A DNA stretch of 64,000 nucleotides, taken from Calocera cornea HHB12733. Taxonomy: Eukaryota > Basidiomycota > Dacrymycetes > Dacrymycetales > Dacrymycetaceae. The position numbers were made by a program, and so were the translations under genes. A model generated the notes under the pieces. That model saw only the letters and a program-made list of their open reading frames with translations. It ran no database searches and was not told the DNA's origin. Position 1 is the stretch's first letter. Every line of letters begins with the position of its first letter. The DNA is taken from positions 1,839-65,838 of the forward strand of contig KV423925.1 in assembly GCA_001632435.1 (NCBI GenBank). Reading direction: 5' to 3'. Positions 11,815 through 23,600 of this stretch are shown piece by piece.

Positions 11815-13010
11815 GAGGAGCACTTATGTAGCTTATCATCTACAATACTGCTCGTGTCGTGTAATAAGGTGCATTGCTGTTGTCAAGGGGCGTAGGAGAG
11901 CGAGACAGGGTTCGAGACGCGGGCGAGAGCTATGGGTCCGTCCGCTGGTCCGTCCTCCGGAGACCCTACAAGAGGCACTCTACACCCACTCTGCAGCTGG
12001 CAGGAGCGGGGCCCTCTCTTTTTCCCATTCTGAGACTGTTTAGGACCTGCATTTTCTTGTTTTCAATAGAAGGAGATCGGGAGTGAACCCAGTACACACC
12101 GTTTTCTACGCAACGACAAGTACATGAATAGTGCTATCTTGATTCTGGTCGTCCCTGATGATCCGGACAAGCGTCGCTTCCGATGATTGCGTCCCGCGCC
12201 TCCGGCTGGGCGTCGTGAGTTGGCAAGGGTCTGTGCTTCGCCATCACTTTCCTCCTCGTGCGCATCCTCCAAGACGCATTCGTCGCCCATGGTCTTCTCT
12301 GATCGGGGCGTATTTGTCTCCGTACAGCCATGACAAGGGAAGGCACCGCTTTGGTGAACAGAAAGAGTAGAGAGAGTATTCTAGAGTCGTCTTCCGGGAC
12401 AGCGTTCGTGGTCGAGTTGGTACCGCATGCTCACGCACCGCAGTCCCAAGTTCACACTGGAGCAGCGTTGATTCGTTCTTTGAACCCACAGCTTGGACCC
12501 TTGATCTTGACTAGAAGAAGCGGGAAACTGATAGATGTCGATTTCCGGGACTGCTTACACTCATGTAGGCCCTGCTTCCCGGATGGGCTGGGCCTGTATT
12601 TGTTATGTGCTGTCGGTTCTTCTGTCCCCGTGCGGTACTCAGACCCTTGGAAACAGGCCCATATACAGCACTCTGGAAGACATTCGGAACTCTCCGGATT
12701 AGACAGTAACGCCCGATCAGCCCATAGTAGGGTGGTTAAGCGCTCTGGCAATGCCTCAGGGGTTCTTCATCTGAATCTCGCCGAACTCTTCGCACCTTCC
12801 GCACACCATTCGAATTCCCGTCCGAAGACACGCTCGCAGTCACCGATAAAGACCCTGCGCCAGAAAAAAAGACGCTTCAGCACGGGTTGAACTTGTGGAC
12901 CAGACCCCAGACGTTGTTATTCGTGCTATATTCACAACAACCGGCACCACCTTGATCAGCCCGCCGTCAGTACCACTCCAAATACCGGGGTCCAAGCAAC
13001 AGAGAGCATC
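11815..13010. other. Spacer between tandem copies B and C
   Basis: About 1.2 kb. Its start (about 11910-12055) is similar to the 3' flank of copy C and its end to the upstream block of B. The middle holds a minus-strand frame of 75 codons at 12063-12290, acidic then basic (RNHRKRRLSG), which I cannot support as a gene. Confidence 0.5.
12734..12825 (+). repeat. Duplicated upstream block, copy C side
   Basis: Partner of 9341-9430, starting GGTTAAGCGCTCTG with a run of matching bases through the CTTCCGCAC.CCATTCGA segment. It lies about 190 nt before the copy C start codon. Confidence 0.75.
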
Positions 13011-15183
13011 ATGGAGCGTTCCACGACTCGCTCACGGCATGGTAAAGCTCTCTACGAGGTACTTGGGGATCACGAGCTGGTCGAGAGGACTTCTCCGCAA
13101 GGGCTGCTCTCAAGCGCAACAGAGCTTTCCAAGGCCGATACCATGGAGCTATCTCAGTTAAACGCCCCTTTGCGGTCGGTATTTCTCGACGAAAGACCAC
13201 TCGATATGGTCAAGCGCTTGATCCTGCCAGGCTCGACAGAAGCTACAATTATCTCCCAGCATTCTGCACGCGGACTGGGGCAGCCGCACTCGGCCTTTCG
13301 TCGCTCGCTCGAATATGTGGTTCCAATCATCAGTACTGTGGTCATAAGCACTTTTTTTCTGGCACTGTCTATCTGTACCACATTGGAGCCGGTGGTGGCC
13401 CCCGATTTTTTGCAAAGCTTGGCGATTTCCCGGCCAAAAGCTATGACTGTTTCAGGCACAATCATCTCAAACATCCTTTCCTCTATCCTTACGTTTTACT
13501 ACTCGTCAAGCCTACGCTCTGTTCTGCGTAAGCAAATGGTGCATCGATCCCAGTCATTGAAGACTCTATTCGCGTGGATTGACCTCAAGCAAAACAATCT
13601 GACCACATCCAGGGGATTCATTCAACTCTTGTTAACCGCCACATCGCTTCTCCTCCTCGGCACCCTTACCACTGCTATCAATACGCTGATCACTCCCGTC
13701 CCTGTTCAAGTGTCCTTGGAGTCCTCCTGGGCCGATTGGGACTTCGGAGGAGACACATTCCGGGAATGGTTCGTTTCCAATTCAGGTAGCAGCGGGCCAA
13801 GTTGCAAGTGGTGGATGCCCCTTGGGTGACTTTTATCTCGTCGTTGTCGTGTTTAGGCACTGACACGGTCCCCGGTAGGCCCTGCCTCAATGAGATGCTG
13901 CTTCCAGCCCTGCTAGATGCCGGACAAGCAGCCGGCAGTGCACCCGGCACAAAGGCTTATCCGTCTTTGACAATCCTGTGGTTGGACAATCTGGTTTGGA
14001 GCGGCACAACAGGCGGCACGCTGCCTCTCCTTCCCCGGCTTATATTTTCCCGTCTCGATGGGTCAAGACAGCCGTCGTGGTCCTCCTTTGTGGACTATAA
14101 GTATGCGTCACAGCTACAAAGCCTCAGTGCCGATATTACATGCCAGTCTTCCACGACTAGCCCCTTATCGGTCAACAACGCCAGCTCCCCTACACCGAGT
14201 CTGGTCGTCAGCACCTGCACCTGTGGACAGGCGGGTCCCGTCACGATGCTTGTTGGACAGGATTGGCTACAGACCTGCTTGTGTCCGGATGACAGCGTCT
14301 CCGGGCAATGGAACTTCTTTCTTCGGCATCACGGCCAATATATCACCACCACGGAGCTCGAGAACCTGACGTACAACTGCGTCACTACCTCATCTCGTAT
14401 CGAATTCTAATCTATTTCAACAGATGCTCCATCAACCCGTATCTGGGAAATGCAACCTCCAGCTATGAAAGCCGAACGCTTCAGTACACCACCGTCATCG
14501 GTCCAGATTTCCGCTCCTCCCCAGACAGCTCCATCATGGGGGCATTACTCCTACTGCTCCCGCAAATCGTCCACCTCAGCCAAAACCAGCAGGGAAATGC
14601 AGTCGCAGACAACGTCCTGGATGCCCTGCAGTCGCAAGGGTTCACGCTTGGCGATGCGTCGCAAGGGCTGGACTTTTCCATGATGGGAGCGTATGAGGAC
14701 ATCTGGCAGAACTTCTTGCGGGGATGGCTCGAATATGTGTGTGATTGAATCGCGTTGCCGGGTACGCTGCTGATCTATGACATCCAGACGACCACATGCC
14801 TGCGTAGGCACTACGCGGACCCCATAAATCCGGTTGACGACCCAACCAGCTGGCGTATCACCGGTCAGCTGACCGGCGAGCCCTATGGCTGGAGTTTCGT
14901 CCCGATCAACGTCCTCTTCTTAGCGCCTATCCTGCTCGTTTCGGTCATCACACTTTCCCTCCTACTCTGGGCACTATACGGCATCCAGACTACGCATCCG
15001 GTGGGACGACATGATCCGACCGATGCTAACACCTTGCTCTTGGTGGGCGCAACATGCCACGACAACCTGCGGGACAGGATCCAGGAGGCTGGGAAGGAGG
15101 GAGGAGACGTGTTGGACGATAAGGCGGTGAGGGAGATCAGGGTCATCTTTAAGGATGGTCGGTTGGCGCAGGCTGTCGATTAG
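13011..15183 (+). CDS. Four-TM orphan membrane protein, copy C
   Basis: Four exons: 13011-13825, 13879-14370, 14424-14736 and 14788-15183; 671 residues. Intron positions and phases are identical to copy B, and exons 2 and 4 have exactly the same length (492 and 396 nt). Exon 3 is 12 nt shorter. Features follow copy B: three TM helices, WIDLKQNNLTTSRG loop, CKWWMP, STCTCG, CLCPDD, a final TM (ILLVSVITLSLLLW). An earlier AG in the first intron would break frame, so the AG at 13877-13878 is used. Frames are intact and most change looks conservative, suggesting that both copies are maintained. Confidence 0.85.
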
Positions 15184-16547
15184 GAGGAAGTATTCTATGG
15201 AATTCTCGCTCCGGCTGAGCAATAATCTATAGTAGAATGCTGCTAGGGAGGGCGAAGCCAAGGCTAAAGGGTTCATGTCGCGCGCCCAAGCGGCGGGTCC
15301 GTGCCCTGGTCTGTGCGTGCTCCGAAGACCCTACAAAACACCCTCGTACATCAAGCTACTCACTTCATACTTACCTTGGGGGACGACCCCCCCTTCACGT
15401 CGGGGCTCTTAGCGGTCTGCGCCTGGCATTGCACGGCGACTCACACAGTCCTACCGGGCGCTTTCCGCTTGTCAACTTCTACGAGGTTGGCACTCCCTTA
15501 ATATTTTCCAGCCTACTTCTCCCACTCTGGGAGGAGTGGGCCTTCTCTTTTGTCTATTCAGTATTTGCTTAGGGCCGGCCTTTCTGGTCTGTACCAAGAA
15601 GACCAGCTTGCACTAATTATTTACCTACCATCTTACGAAAGACTAACTAACTAGGTAATGAAACTTGCGTTCCTGGACAACGTAGTTGGGAAGGTCTTCC
15701 CGGGTAGGACGATTTGATCCCGGCCTCGCCTCCTTCCTAAAGAGGAACTGAGTCCGGTGTAGCACTGCATGTCATCATGTGATGCGGGACGCTTGATTTC
15801 TATACAACCAGCGCTCCATGGCTCTGTGGCACGCTCTCGATATGCCGCGCCAGCTGGAGAACGCTGGAGAAGCGCACGTCCTCAATGCGGAGCTGCTTAA
15901 ACAACGTTACGAAAGGTCGTCCACCCGCGTCACTGCGCTCGAGGAGCTCGTTCGTACCTTGCAAGATCTGCTGGACGCCAACGGCATACCTCACACCCAC
16001 TAAGCGCCCTTTGCAGGCCTATCACTCGCCGCTTAAGGCAATCTCTCTCTACAACCACGCTTCTCTCCTCCGCGATCATCGCATGCGCCGCTTAAGGCCA
16101 CTTTCCCTCCATAAGTCTCTCCACCGAGCTCGTTAGTTACGTTCAAAAAAGAGACGCACACGCTGTAATTTTGTAACATAGTCCACTTTGTCCTCCAGGT
16201 CAAATAGTCACAGTGTAATGCAATGAATACCTTCTACATAAGTTGTCCAGGTGCTCGCGGAGCGATATCTATAATGTTATCAGGCCGTCCCAACTAGTTT
16301 GACGATAGCTCGGATAAACTTCGCTTCCAGCGGTGGCGTTCCGCCTCTCCGCCGGCGGGCGTCATCAAGGGTCCGTCCCTTCGCCGTAAACGTCGCCCGA
16401 CTCCTTGACGTGTAAGGGCACAGCCGACCCCCTTCTCCTCCTCTCAGGAGCCCACCGCAACCCACCCCTGCTATCCCGGCAGCATATTATTCTATCTATC
16501 TTGACTTATATGCGCACGGACGATCGAAGGACGACCATGTATGCACT
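15184..16547. other. Intergenic, 3' flank of copy C and Slp1 promoter
   Basis: About 1.36 kb. 15260-15350 and 15515-15585 resemble the flank after copy B; roughly 160 nt between them is extra relative to B. A 61-codon frame at 15818-16003 has a heptad-like helix but no support. CGCCGCTTAAGGC occurs twice near 16028 and 16087. Confidence 0.5.
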
Positions 16548-19462
16548 ATGAGGCTCGATCGACTCGCGCTTCCTCTACTCGCCGTCGTCTGGCAGCATGG
16601 TGCCGCCGTGCGGGCCGAGGTTGTAGCCACCCCGGCACTGACAGGCCGCCCGTTCGATGCCTTTCTCGCCCTCCGCGGCCCCATCTGCCTCCCCGACCTC
16701 CCCCCTGAGGACCTAGAACCGAACCCGACGACCGATGCCCCTCCGCCTGAGGCTCCTCGCGAACCAGCACCCGTCGAGGACTCGCCCTCCGAATTTCTCT
16801 CCTTCGAGGAATGGAAAGCACGACAGATCGCCCAGGGCGTACCTACGGATGCCGCCAAGCCTGGATCCTCCGGCCAAGCGGCGGACGGGACTGCCCCTGC
16901 GGCTCCTGCGGGAGCACACGAGGTGCAACTCGCCCCGCCACTCGTATCCGCCCCTCCCCTAGCGGCAGCCGCTACCACCGGGCCACGCATCGCCATCCCC
17001 CTCACGGACCGGTACAACTATGCCTCGGACGATTGCAGCGCGCGTGTGCACGCCTCCAGCAAAGGCACCAAGAACCCCTCAGCCATCCTCTCGCGCAAGA
17101 AGGACAGGTATATGCTGCACGAGTGCAACGGCGGTACCGGCGGCAAGTGGGTCGAGGTCGAGCTCTGCGACCACATATGGGTCGACACGGTCCAGCTGGC
17201 CAACTACGAGTTCTTCTCCGGCGTGTTTCGCAACGTCAGCATATATCTGTCCCCACGCTACCCGCCCGGGCCCGAGGGGTGGGTGCACGCAGGCACGTTC
17301 GAGGCGCGCAACGTGCGCTCTGTGCAATCGTTTCACCCTCCGCCGGAGATCAAGGGCTTTCACCGGTTCCTCCGTGTCGAGTTTGAGAGCTATTACGGGG
17401 CCGAGTTCTACTGCCCTGTGAGCCTGCTACGCGTGTATGGCTTGAACGAGATGGAGGAGTGGAAGAGGGATGCGTGGGAGGCTGAGGCGGAGATACGGGA
17501 AAGGGAGGTGCGGGAGCGCGAGCAGGAGAGGCTCAAGAGGGAGTGGGAGGAGCGCGCGGCGGCGCAGCTGGTTAGGGAGACGAGGACGATCGATGTGCTG
17601 TACGTGAGCACGGAGGAGGCGAAGAAGACGACGATGGATCGGCAGGCTACATCGGACCTGCTTGCTTCGACTATCTCCTCGGTCGCTGAAAGCAGCGCGT
17701 CCGACCGCTCGACTGAGTTGCCCTCCTCTGAATCATCCGGAGCTGGGCCGACATCCGTCTGGATCTCGCGCATCGTCACCTCCTCCACAGTCGCAACACC
17801 GCCCTCCTCGCCAACTGCACGCGTCAAGTTTGAAACGGGCAGCCGAGCTCAGGAAGTGCCCACTTCGGTCACACAGGAAGCTGTTGCTGCTTCCTCGCCG
17901 ATTGAGCTCGATGCAATGAGGAACGCCACTTTCAAGGACGAGCGGGTCGATGCTGTGGTGATCGAGAAGGTTGTCGGGAACGACACGACTGTGGACGCTG
18001 TTATACAGAATGAGGACTCTGCTTCTACCATGGTGATGGATGCGCCAGGGGCTGCTGATACGGCGACCCACGAACCGGTCGCAGCCTCCACGCCCGCCTC
18101 ATCTCCAGCTGCTGTTACCGAGTCAGGCTCCGAGGCCTCCAGCTCGACCTCTGCAGGCGCAGCATCCACCACACTGACCACGCCACCGCAGTCCTTCTCC
18201 TCCTCCAGCAGCAGCAGCAGCAGCAGCAGCACCACCACCACCAGCGTCCAACAAACGCCCTCCTACACCCTCTCCGTCGTCCCTCCCTCGATCCCCACGG
18301 GCGAGTCGATCTACCGGACGATCATGAACCGCCTCACGCTGCTCGAGGTCAACACCACCCTCGGCACGCGGTACATGGAGGAGCAAAGTAGGATGATGCA
18401 GGAGGCGTTTAAGCGGCTTGAGAGGGGCGTGGAGGAGCGCTGGGGTGAGGGCAGGTGGAGGGAGGTCGCTAGGGGGTGGGAGGGGAAGCTTGAGGGGTTG
18501 GTGCGTCCCGTTTTGCTTAATCTGGAGGGGGGTTGCTGATCGGAATGAATCAGACAGCGGAGCAGAGACAAGCATTTGATTCTGCGATGAATGTGCTGGA
18601 GCAGCAGCGTGAACGCATGGAGGTGGAGCGGAAGGAGCTCGTGTCCCAGATTCACATGCTGGAGAATGAGGTGCGCATATTCCATCGGCCAAACAGGGAC
18701 ACACTCTGATACCGAGCACAGGTGGTCCTCGAGAAACGTCTCTCGGTCGCTCAGCTCTGTCTGCTGGTCGTGGTCCTCTTTGTGATGACTCTCACGCGCG
18801 GACCGGACTGGGCTTTGATCTCGACTGCATTCCGTCCGAGCATCTCTAATGAGAGTCGGGCAGCCACACCTGCGCATCTAGGAGTCAAGTCCGCCATGAA
18901 CTTGGATGATGCAGAAGTGACTCCGACCCGCAGAAGATCGCCGTCAGCAGGGTCTCTCACTCCGGTTCGCCGGTCCTCGATCCCCTTCCCCTCTTCCCCC
19001 TCTCATGCCCCGCCGCGATCGCCAAAACCGGCCGCTCCCCGCTCCTCCAGGTTTCATCACTCCTCTCATTCGTCCCACCCGTCCCTGCCATTCCGTGCAT
19101 CTACACTCTCATTCAACGATGCATCGTCTCCTCGCCGGCGGGCGACTGGCGGCCCGGGTACAATCCCAGGGAACGCCAAACGTCTGGCGCGAACAGCGCA
19201 CTTGCACGAGCTCAGGAATGGGAAGGAGAATATAGTGCAGGATACGGTCTACGACACGCCACTACTAAGGGACAGATCCCACAGCAGAGGACGGCGCTTC
19301 GCTCAAGATGACGCGTGGGAGGACACAGATGTCGACGATATGGCAGGAGGGCAGTCGGAAGTGCTGATCGTGGATGCAGGGCCGAGGAGCGCCCGAGATC
19401 TCCGGGGAATGGTATCACCACAGGTGTTGGTGGACGAACCGCCAGATACAGCTCGCTTTTGA
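16548..19462 (+). CDS. SUN-domain ER membrane protein, Slp1/SUCO-like
   Basis: Three exons, 16548-18500, 18554-18670 and 18722-19462, all phase 0; 936 residues. A cleavable signal peptide (RLALPLLAVVWQHGAAVRA) opens the protein. FLSFEEWKARQ precedes the SUN-type domain at about residues 154-300: YNYASDDCSARVH, NPSAILSRKKDRYMLHEC, KWVEVELCDHIWVDTVQLAN, FRNVSIYLS, FHRFLRVEFESYYG, CPVSLLRVYG. This order is that of the Slp1/SUCO branch rather than nuclear-envelope SUN proteins. A poly-Ser run lies near 18203-18235. Exon 2 encodes a coiled coil continuing into VLEKRLSVAQLCLLVVVLFVMTL, the single TM. A basic, Ser-rich cytosolic tail follows. In yeast, Slp1 with Emp65 guards unfolded ER proteins from degradation. 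Confidence 0.93.
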
Positions 19463-19616
19463 TGCCCGCACGTCGTACGTATTGTATAATTCTGTATAAC
19501 AGTCGAGTCTTGCAATGGAAGAGCTTCGGTTCTCTTCAGCGGGTCAGACGAGCTGATGCTTTGTCTTCTGGTATGCGTGCGTTCAAGAACAGTTGCGCTC
19601 GCGCTGTACAAGCGAG

Positions 19617-19990
19617 GGATGAAAGTGGTCTGATGGGTGCGGCTGCATAGTGTGGGGAGAGGTCAAGAGAGATGCAGGCTGGCTAACCAACATCACTGCG
19701 CGATAACGCAGTTGGTAAGTCGGGCGTGTGGTGGCCCTGAACATGATCGTGCGCAAACGCGCGCATGTTCAAAACCGTGTCTTATCATGACATTAAACTG
19801 GTAGTGCGAAATCACTTAAATCTATTGTTATTTTGACTAGGAATCCCGCACGCCACTCGGATGCGGATGGTGGAGGGCAGGGAAAGCGGGAAGATGTTGG
19901 AATTTTCGCGGGAGCAGTGTCTCGGAGCCGGGTGGGCGGGGGCGGACATACATACGGCGACCCCTCATGAGCCAATAAGAAAGCGCAAAG
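19617..19990 (+). repeat. Left arm of long inverted repeat, tRNA-like head
   Basis: Reads as the reverse complement of 20161-20528. Aligned by eye, the central 300 nt differ at roughly ten positions. Near its outer end it carries an A-box-like TAACGCAGTTGG (19704-19715) and, about 52 nt on, GTTCAAAACC (19767-19776), which fits the Pol III B-box pattern GWTCRANNC. This is the layout of a tRNA-derived SINE head with its body directed to the centre. No reading frame of interest. Confidence 0.8.
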
Positions 19991-20061
19991 CAGGTGGTGA
20001 GCGAGGTGTGGTGCGCCCTGATGAAGTCCAAAGGACAAATGAGTAGAGTAATATTTATCGG

Positions 20062-20163
20062 ACAGTGTAGCTGAGCGGGTAACGTCCTTGTCTCGATGAG
20101 AGACTGGGGTAGCGGAATCGGGCGCGTGTTCGATCGGGGGGTAAATGGGGGACTGCTTGTTTT
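20062..20163 (+). ncRNA. tRNA-Ser-like unit in the loop of the inverted repeat
   Basis: Starts GACAGTGTAGCTGAGCGGGT, which has the A-box form of tRNA-Ser genes, and contains GTTCGATCG (20128-20136) as B box; a TTTT stretch at 20160-20163 could end Pol III transcription. The anticodon-arm stem GTCTC/GAGAC closes a loop of only five bases and the acceptor ends do not pair, so it is not a functional tRNA. A tRNA pseudogene or SINE head is more likely. Confidence 0.5.
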
Positions 20164-20528
20164 GCTGCGCGTTCTTATTGGCTAATGAAGGCTTGCCATA
20201 TCTCCGCCCCCGCCCACCCGGCTCCGAGACACTGCTCCGGCAAAAATTCCAACATCTTCCCGCTTTCCCTACCCTCCACCATCCGCATCCGAGTGGCGTG
20301 CGGGGTTCCCAGTCAAAATAACAATAGATTTAAGTGATTTCGCACTACCAGTTTAATGTCATGATAAGACCCGGTTTTGAACATGCGCGCGTTTGCGCAC
20401 GACCATGTTCAGGGCCGCCACACGCCCGACTTACCAACTGCGTTATCGCGCAGTGATGTTGGTTAGCCAGCCTGCATCTGTCTTGACCTCTCTCCACACT
20501 ATGCGACCGCACCCGTCAGACCTATCAT
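20161..20528 (-). repeat. Right arm of long inverted repeat
   Basis: Minus-strand copy of 19617-19990 with the same A and B boxes. The two arms face each other across a loop of about 170 nt, so a transcript through the locus could fold into a long hairpin. Similarity fades at the outer end near 20525 and at the inner end near 20165. Confidence 0.8.
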
Positions 20529-20688
20529 TGAAGGGCTCGGAAAGTGCAACACAGGAGAATCATCAGACGGCAAGCCTGCCGGTGGAGCAATATCCCGCTG
20601 ATCCGTTGACACTGTCTCAATTCCAGTGATAAACAAGTTGATTGACATTCTCTCCGTCGAGGATCTCCGGCTACATCTGGGCGAGACG

Positions 20689-23600
20689 TTACACATACGC
20701 GCTCTCCGGTGGGCCAAGATACGAGTAACGTAGTCCTCCCGTATTTATGATGAACTTCTGCAGCACCACGGCAGCTTCAATCTGCCACAGAGTCAAGGTA
20801 TGCTTGCCAAGCGCGGTGCCGTTGAACTCTGACGTGAACGAGTGAGCAAGAGAGGGTGGCCAGCTTTAGATCCAGAGAACTCACGGATGGTTGTATTGAT
20901 CATGCTGTTGGCTACCCATCCGTCTGGGGTATCCCAGCCGGGAGGCTGGACAGAGGCGGACACGATCGGAACTGGATATATGGGAATTGCAGACGTGTTG
21001 TCGAGTTGAAGAGCAAATCCAAGTGGCCTAGAATACCCTCGATTGTCGAGCGAGGGGGACATGACAGCAGTGACGGTGATGTTGCCGTTGTGGGTTGAGC
21101 TGCCTCCGATGGTGTTAAACAAATAGAAGTCGTACTGCAAGCTCGGTCCAGCACCGACGGAGAAGTTGTTGCCTGCGACTGGGAAAGGGGTAACACCGGT
21201 TGAGTTGCGACCGTAGTTCGGAATGACACCCCAATAGGTGTCGTTGGCGGTGCTGTTCCGTGTCGCATGCGCTGCGTCAAATGCCACGTAGCCATCGCCT
21301 TCGACAAAGCCGGTGAAGTTGGTTGGAGCAGCGGTCTTGTATGCCTCCACGTAGAACGGCACGAACTGCGTGGCCATCGCCTCCTTGAACAGATATTGAG
21401 AAGCGGACGATGATTGGAAGTTAATCTGGGCATATTCGGCCGAGGCGTTCACCTGGGACCAATCAACAGAGAGCCACACGCGAGTTGTCGTGTTCCCGCC
21501 GTCTGAAGGCGTGATAACACCAGATGTTTGAGAGATGGATAGCCAGGATACGTTGGATGAGGCGGTCCAGTTGAACGGGACAGGACCGCCGGCGCTGATA
21601 TCCACCCATCTCTGGACTGGGCCGTACGTATCGAAGGGAAGCATCGAACCAGTCGGGCAGCTGTACATTTGGGAACACTAGCAGGAGAGCTCAGTGCCGG
21701 TGCAGGATAACGTTTGAGTGACCTACATCGAACTGATCATCACCGGGCCAAGCACCCTACCAGGACATGTTATATTCCATTGTAGGAAGCAAATAAGAAG
21801 GCGCACCAGAGACCCATCGATCGTGATCCGCATCGCACCAGGGAGAGCCGTCTTCCTGGTCGGAACCCTATTGACGGCAGGCATCGTGTTCTGCATCGGC
21901 TGTTGCCAGTATGCATCTGCAGCAGACATCAGGATGTCTGACAGCCTGTAACGATAGAGGAGGTTGCGTACAGCCCATGTGCGTCTGATCCATGATACTG
22001 GAGCGTGTAGGTCAGTGGCGGGTGAGATAAATGCGCAGACGCAGGACATACTGCTGCCACTTCCCATCCAAGAGCGTATGATACTGATGTTCCAGATCAT
22101 AGTCCATCTCGAACAGCAGGGCGACCTGGTCATTGAGCCAGTTCGCGTCCAGTCGCGCCTGGCTCGCATGGAGGTTGTTCATCCCCGCGTAGATGTACAT
22201 CTTCTGGAGGGTGTAGCTCGCCTGGAGCGGGTGGTGCACGAGCTGGAAGTACGCGGGCTGCAGCGCCGGGTCGAGCGCGTCCCAGATCGCCCAGGAGGAC
22301 GCGTTCAGCACGGAGTACGTGGCGAGGATCGACTCCGCCTCGCCGTAGTTGGTCAGGCTGTAGGTGGTGCTGTTCAGCAGCTCAGGCTTGCGCCGTGCGT
22401 TGAACATGGTCACGTTCGAGAGGATGTCGACGATGTCCTGCGATCGCGAGGGCGAGAGGGCGAACTCGCGCTCGGCCCAGGAGAGGCTGAATTCGTTCAG
22501 GTTGTACTGGTCCCAGCGGGAGACGTTGTACGCGTAGGTGAGGAAGAACTCCTGTCGCCAAACCAATCAGCTATCCCCTCCCACTCCGAGTTAGCACCAG
22601 CACGCGGAACGCACGGTATCCTGCTCATAAGGCTTCAGATCGCCGACATTGACGACCCACAGCTTGGACGCCTGCCGCTCGTAGGTGAGGTGCATCTGCT
22701 CCCACACCTTTGCGAGCTGCGTCGAGCGTATCCACTTGTAGTCCCGCGGCGTGCCGACATAGTCAAAGTGGTAGTACATGCCCGCGCCGCCCGGGCGCGA
22801 GGTCTCGTTCCCCGTCGGCAGGCGGCGGACGTTGCCCCAGTTGTCGTCAGCCCAGAGGAGGATCTGCGCTTCCCGTTACTAAACTCTCAAACGATATACG
22901 GTACACGTGGGATGGACGGAAGAAAGCGCACGATATCGTCAGGCACAGTCATCCCGCTGTCCCAGTAGTCCTCGACTTCCTTGTACAGGCACCAAGCCTG
23001 CGGGATGACGGACGGGTCCGAGACGTTGTAGACCGAGGAAATGATCCCCCGCTGGGTCGCGATGATCTTCTCCAGCAGGGCGATGTTCGTCGCGGGCCCG
23101 AGCGGCACTACATCACCCCCAGGCAAAACAGACCGAATCACATCAGTATCTCTCTCGCCCGTCATGCACTAGCAAAGAAAAGCAAGAGAAGGGAAGAGAC
23201 AGACGCACGATCCCCATTCCCCCTCATGCCGACGCTGTACAGGCTCTCATACGGCCGCGCGCGCTCCGCGCCGACAGTCCAGAACTGCGTCAGGTTCGCC
23301 GCGTTCGTGTTGAAGTCCCACGGGCCCGAGCCGAACGCGTTCCACTCGTTCGGCGTGCTGCGCATCATGGGCTCCTCGTGCGAGGTCGACATGACCACAC
23401 CGTAGTAGTTTGCGAGCGGCTGGTTCGAAGGGTCGTCCACGCCGAACATCCTACACGGCCCCACGGCACGCAACGCAACGCAAACACGTCAGCCTGCGCA
23501 TCGTGCATTATGTATCTCATGGAGAAGAAGACGCACCCAGCCCACTGCGCCGGCCAGAGCAAGTTGCCCTTCAACCTCAGGATGAGCTCGAACAGGTGCC

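Larger units (their letters stand above)
19463..20688. other. Intergenic region filled by an inverted repeat
   Basis: About 1.2 kb between the Slp1-like gene and the end of GH115 copy 1. Most of it is the inverted repeat described separately (arms about 19617-19990 and 20161-20528). No protein gene seen. Confidence 0.6.

Noticed and set aside
12063..12290. Minus-strand frame with acidic then basic stretch between copies B and C.
   Set aside because: Too short, and the sequence on either side is duplicated flank of the membrane genes; no independent support.
15818..16003. 61-codon frame with heptad-like helix.
   Set aside because: No splice extensions, no TATA element, no family; a chance frame is as likely.
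20062..20145. Functional tRNA-Ser gene.
   Set aside because: The start resembles tRNA-Ser, but the anticodon loop is too short and the acceptor stem cannot be closed.
21964..22968. 334-codon plus-strand frame.
   Set aside because: Exact antisense of conserved GH115 exons.
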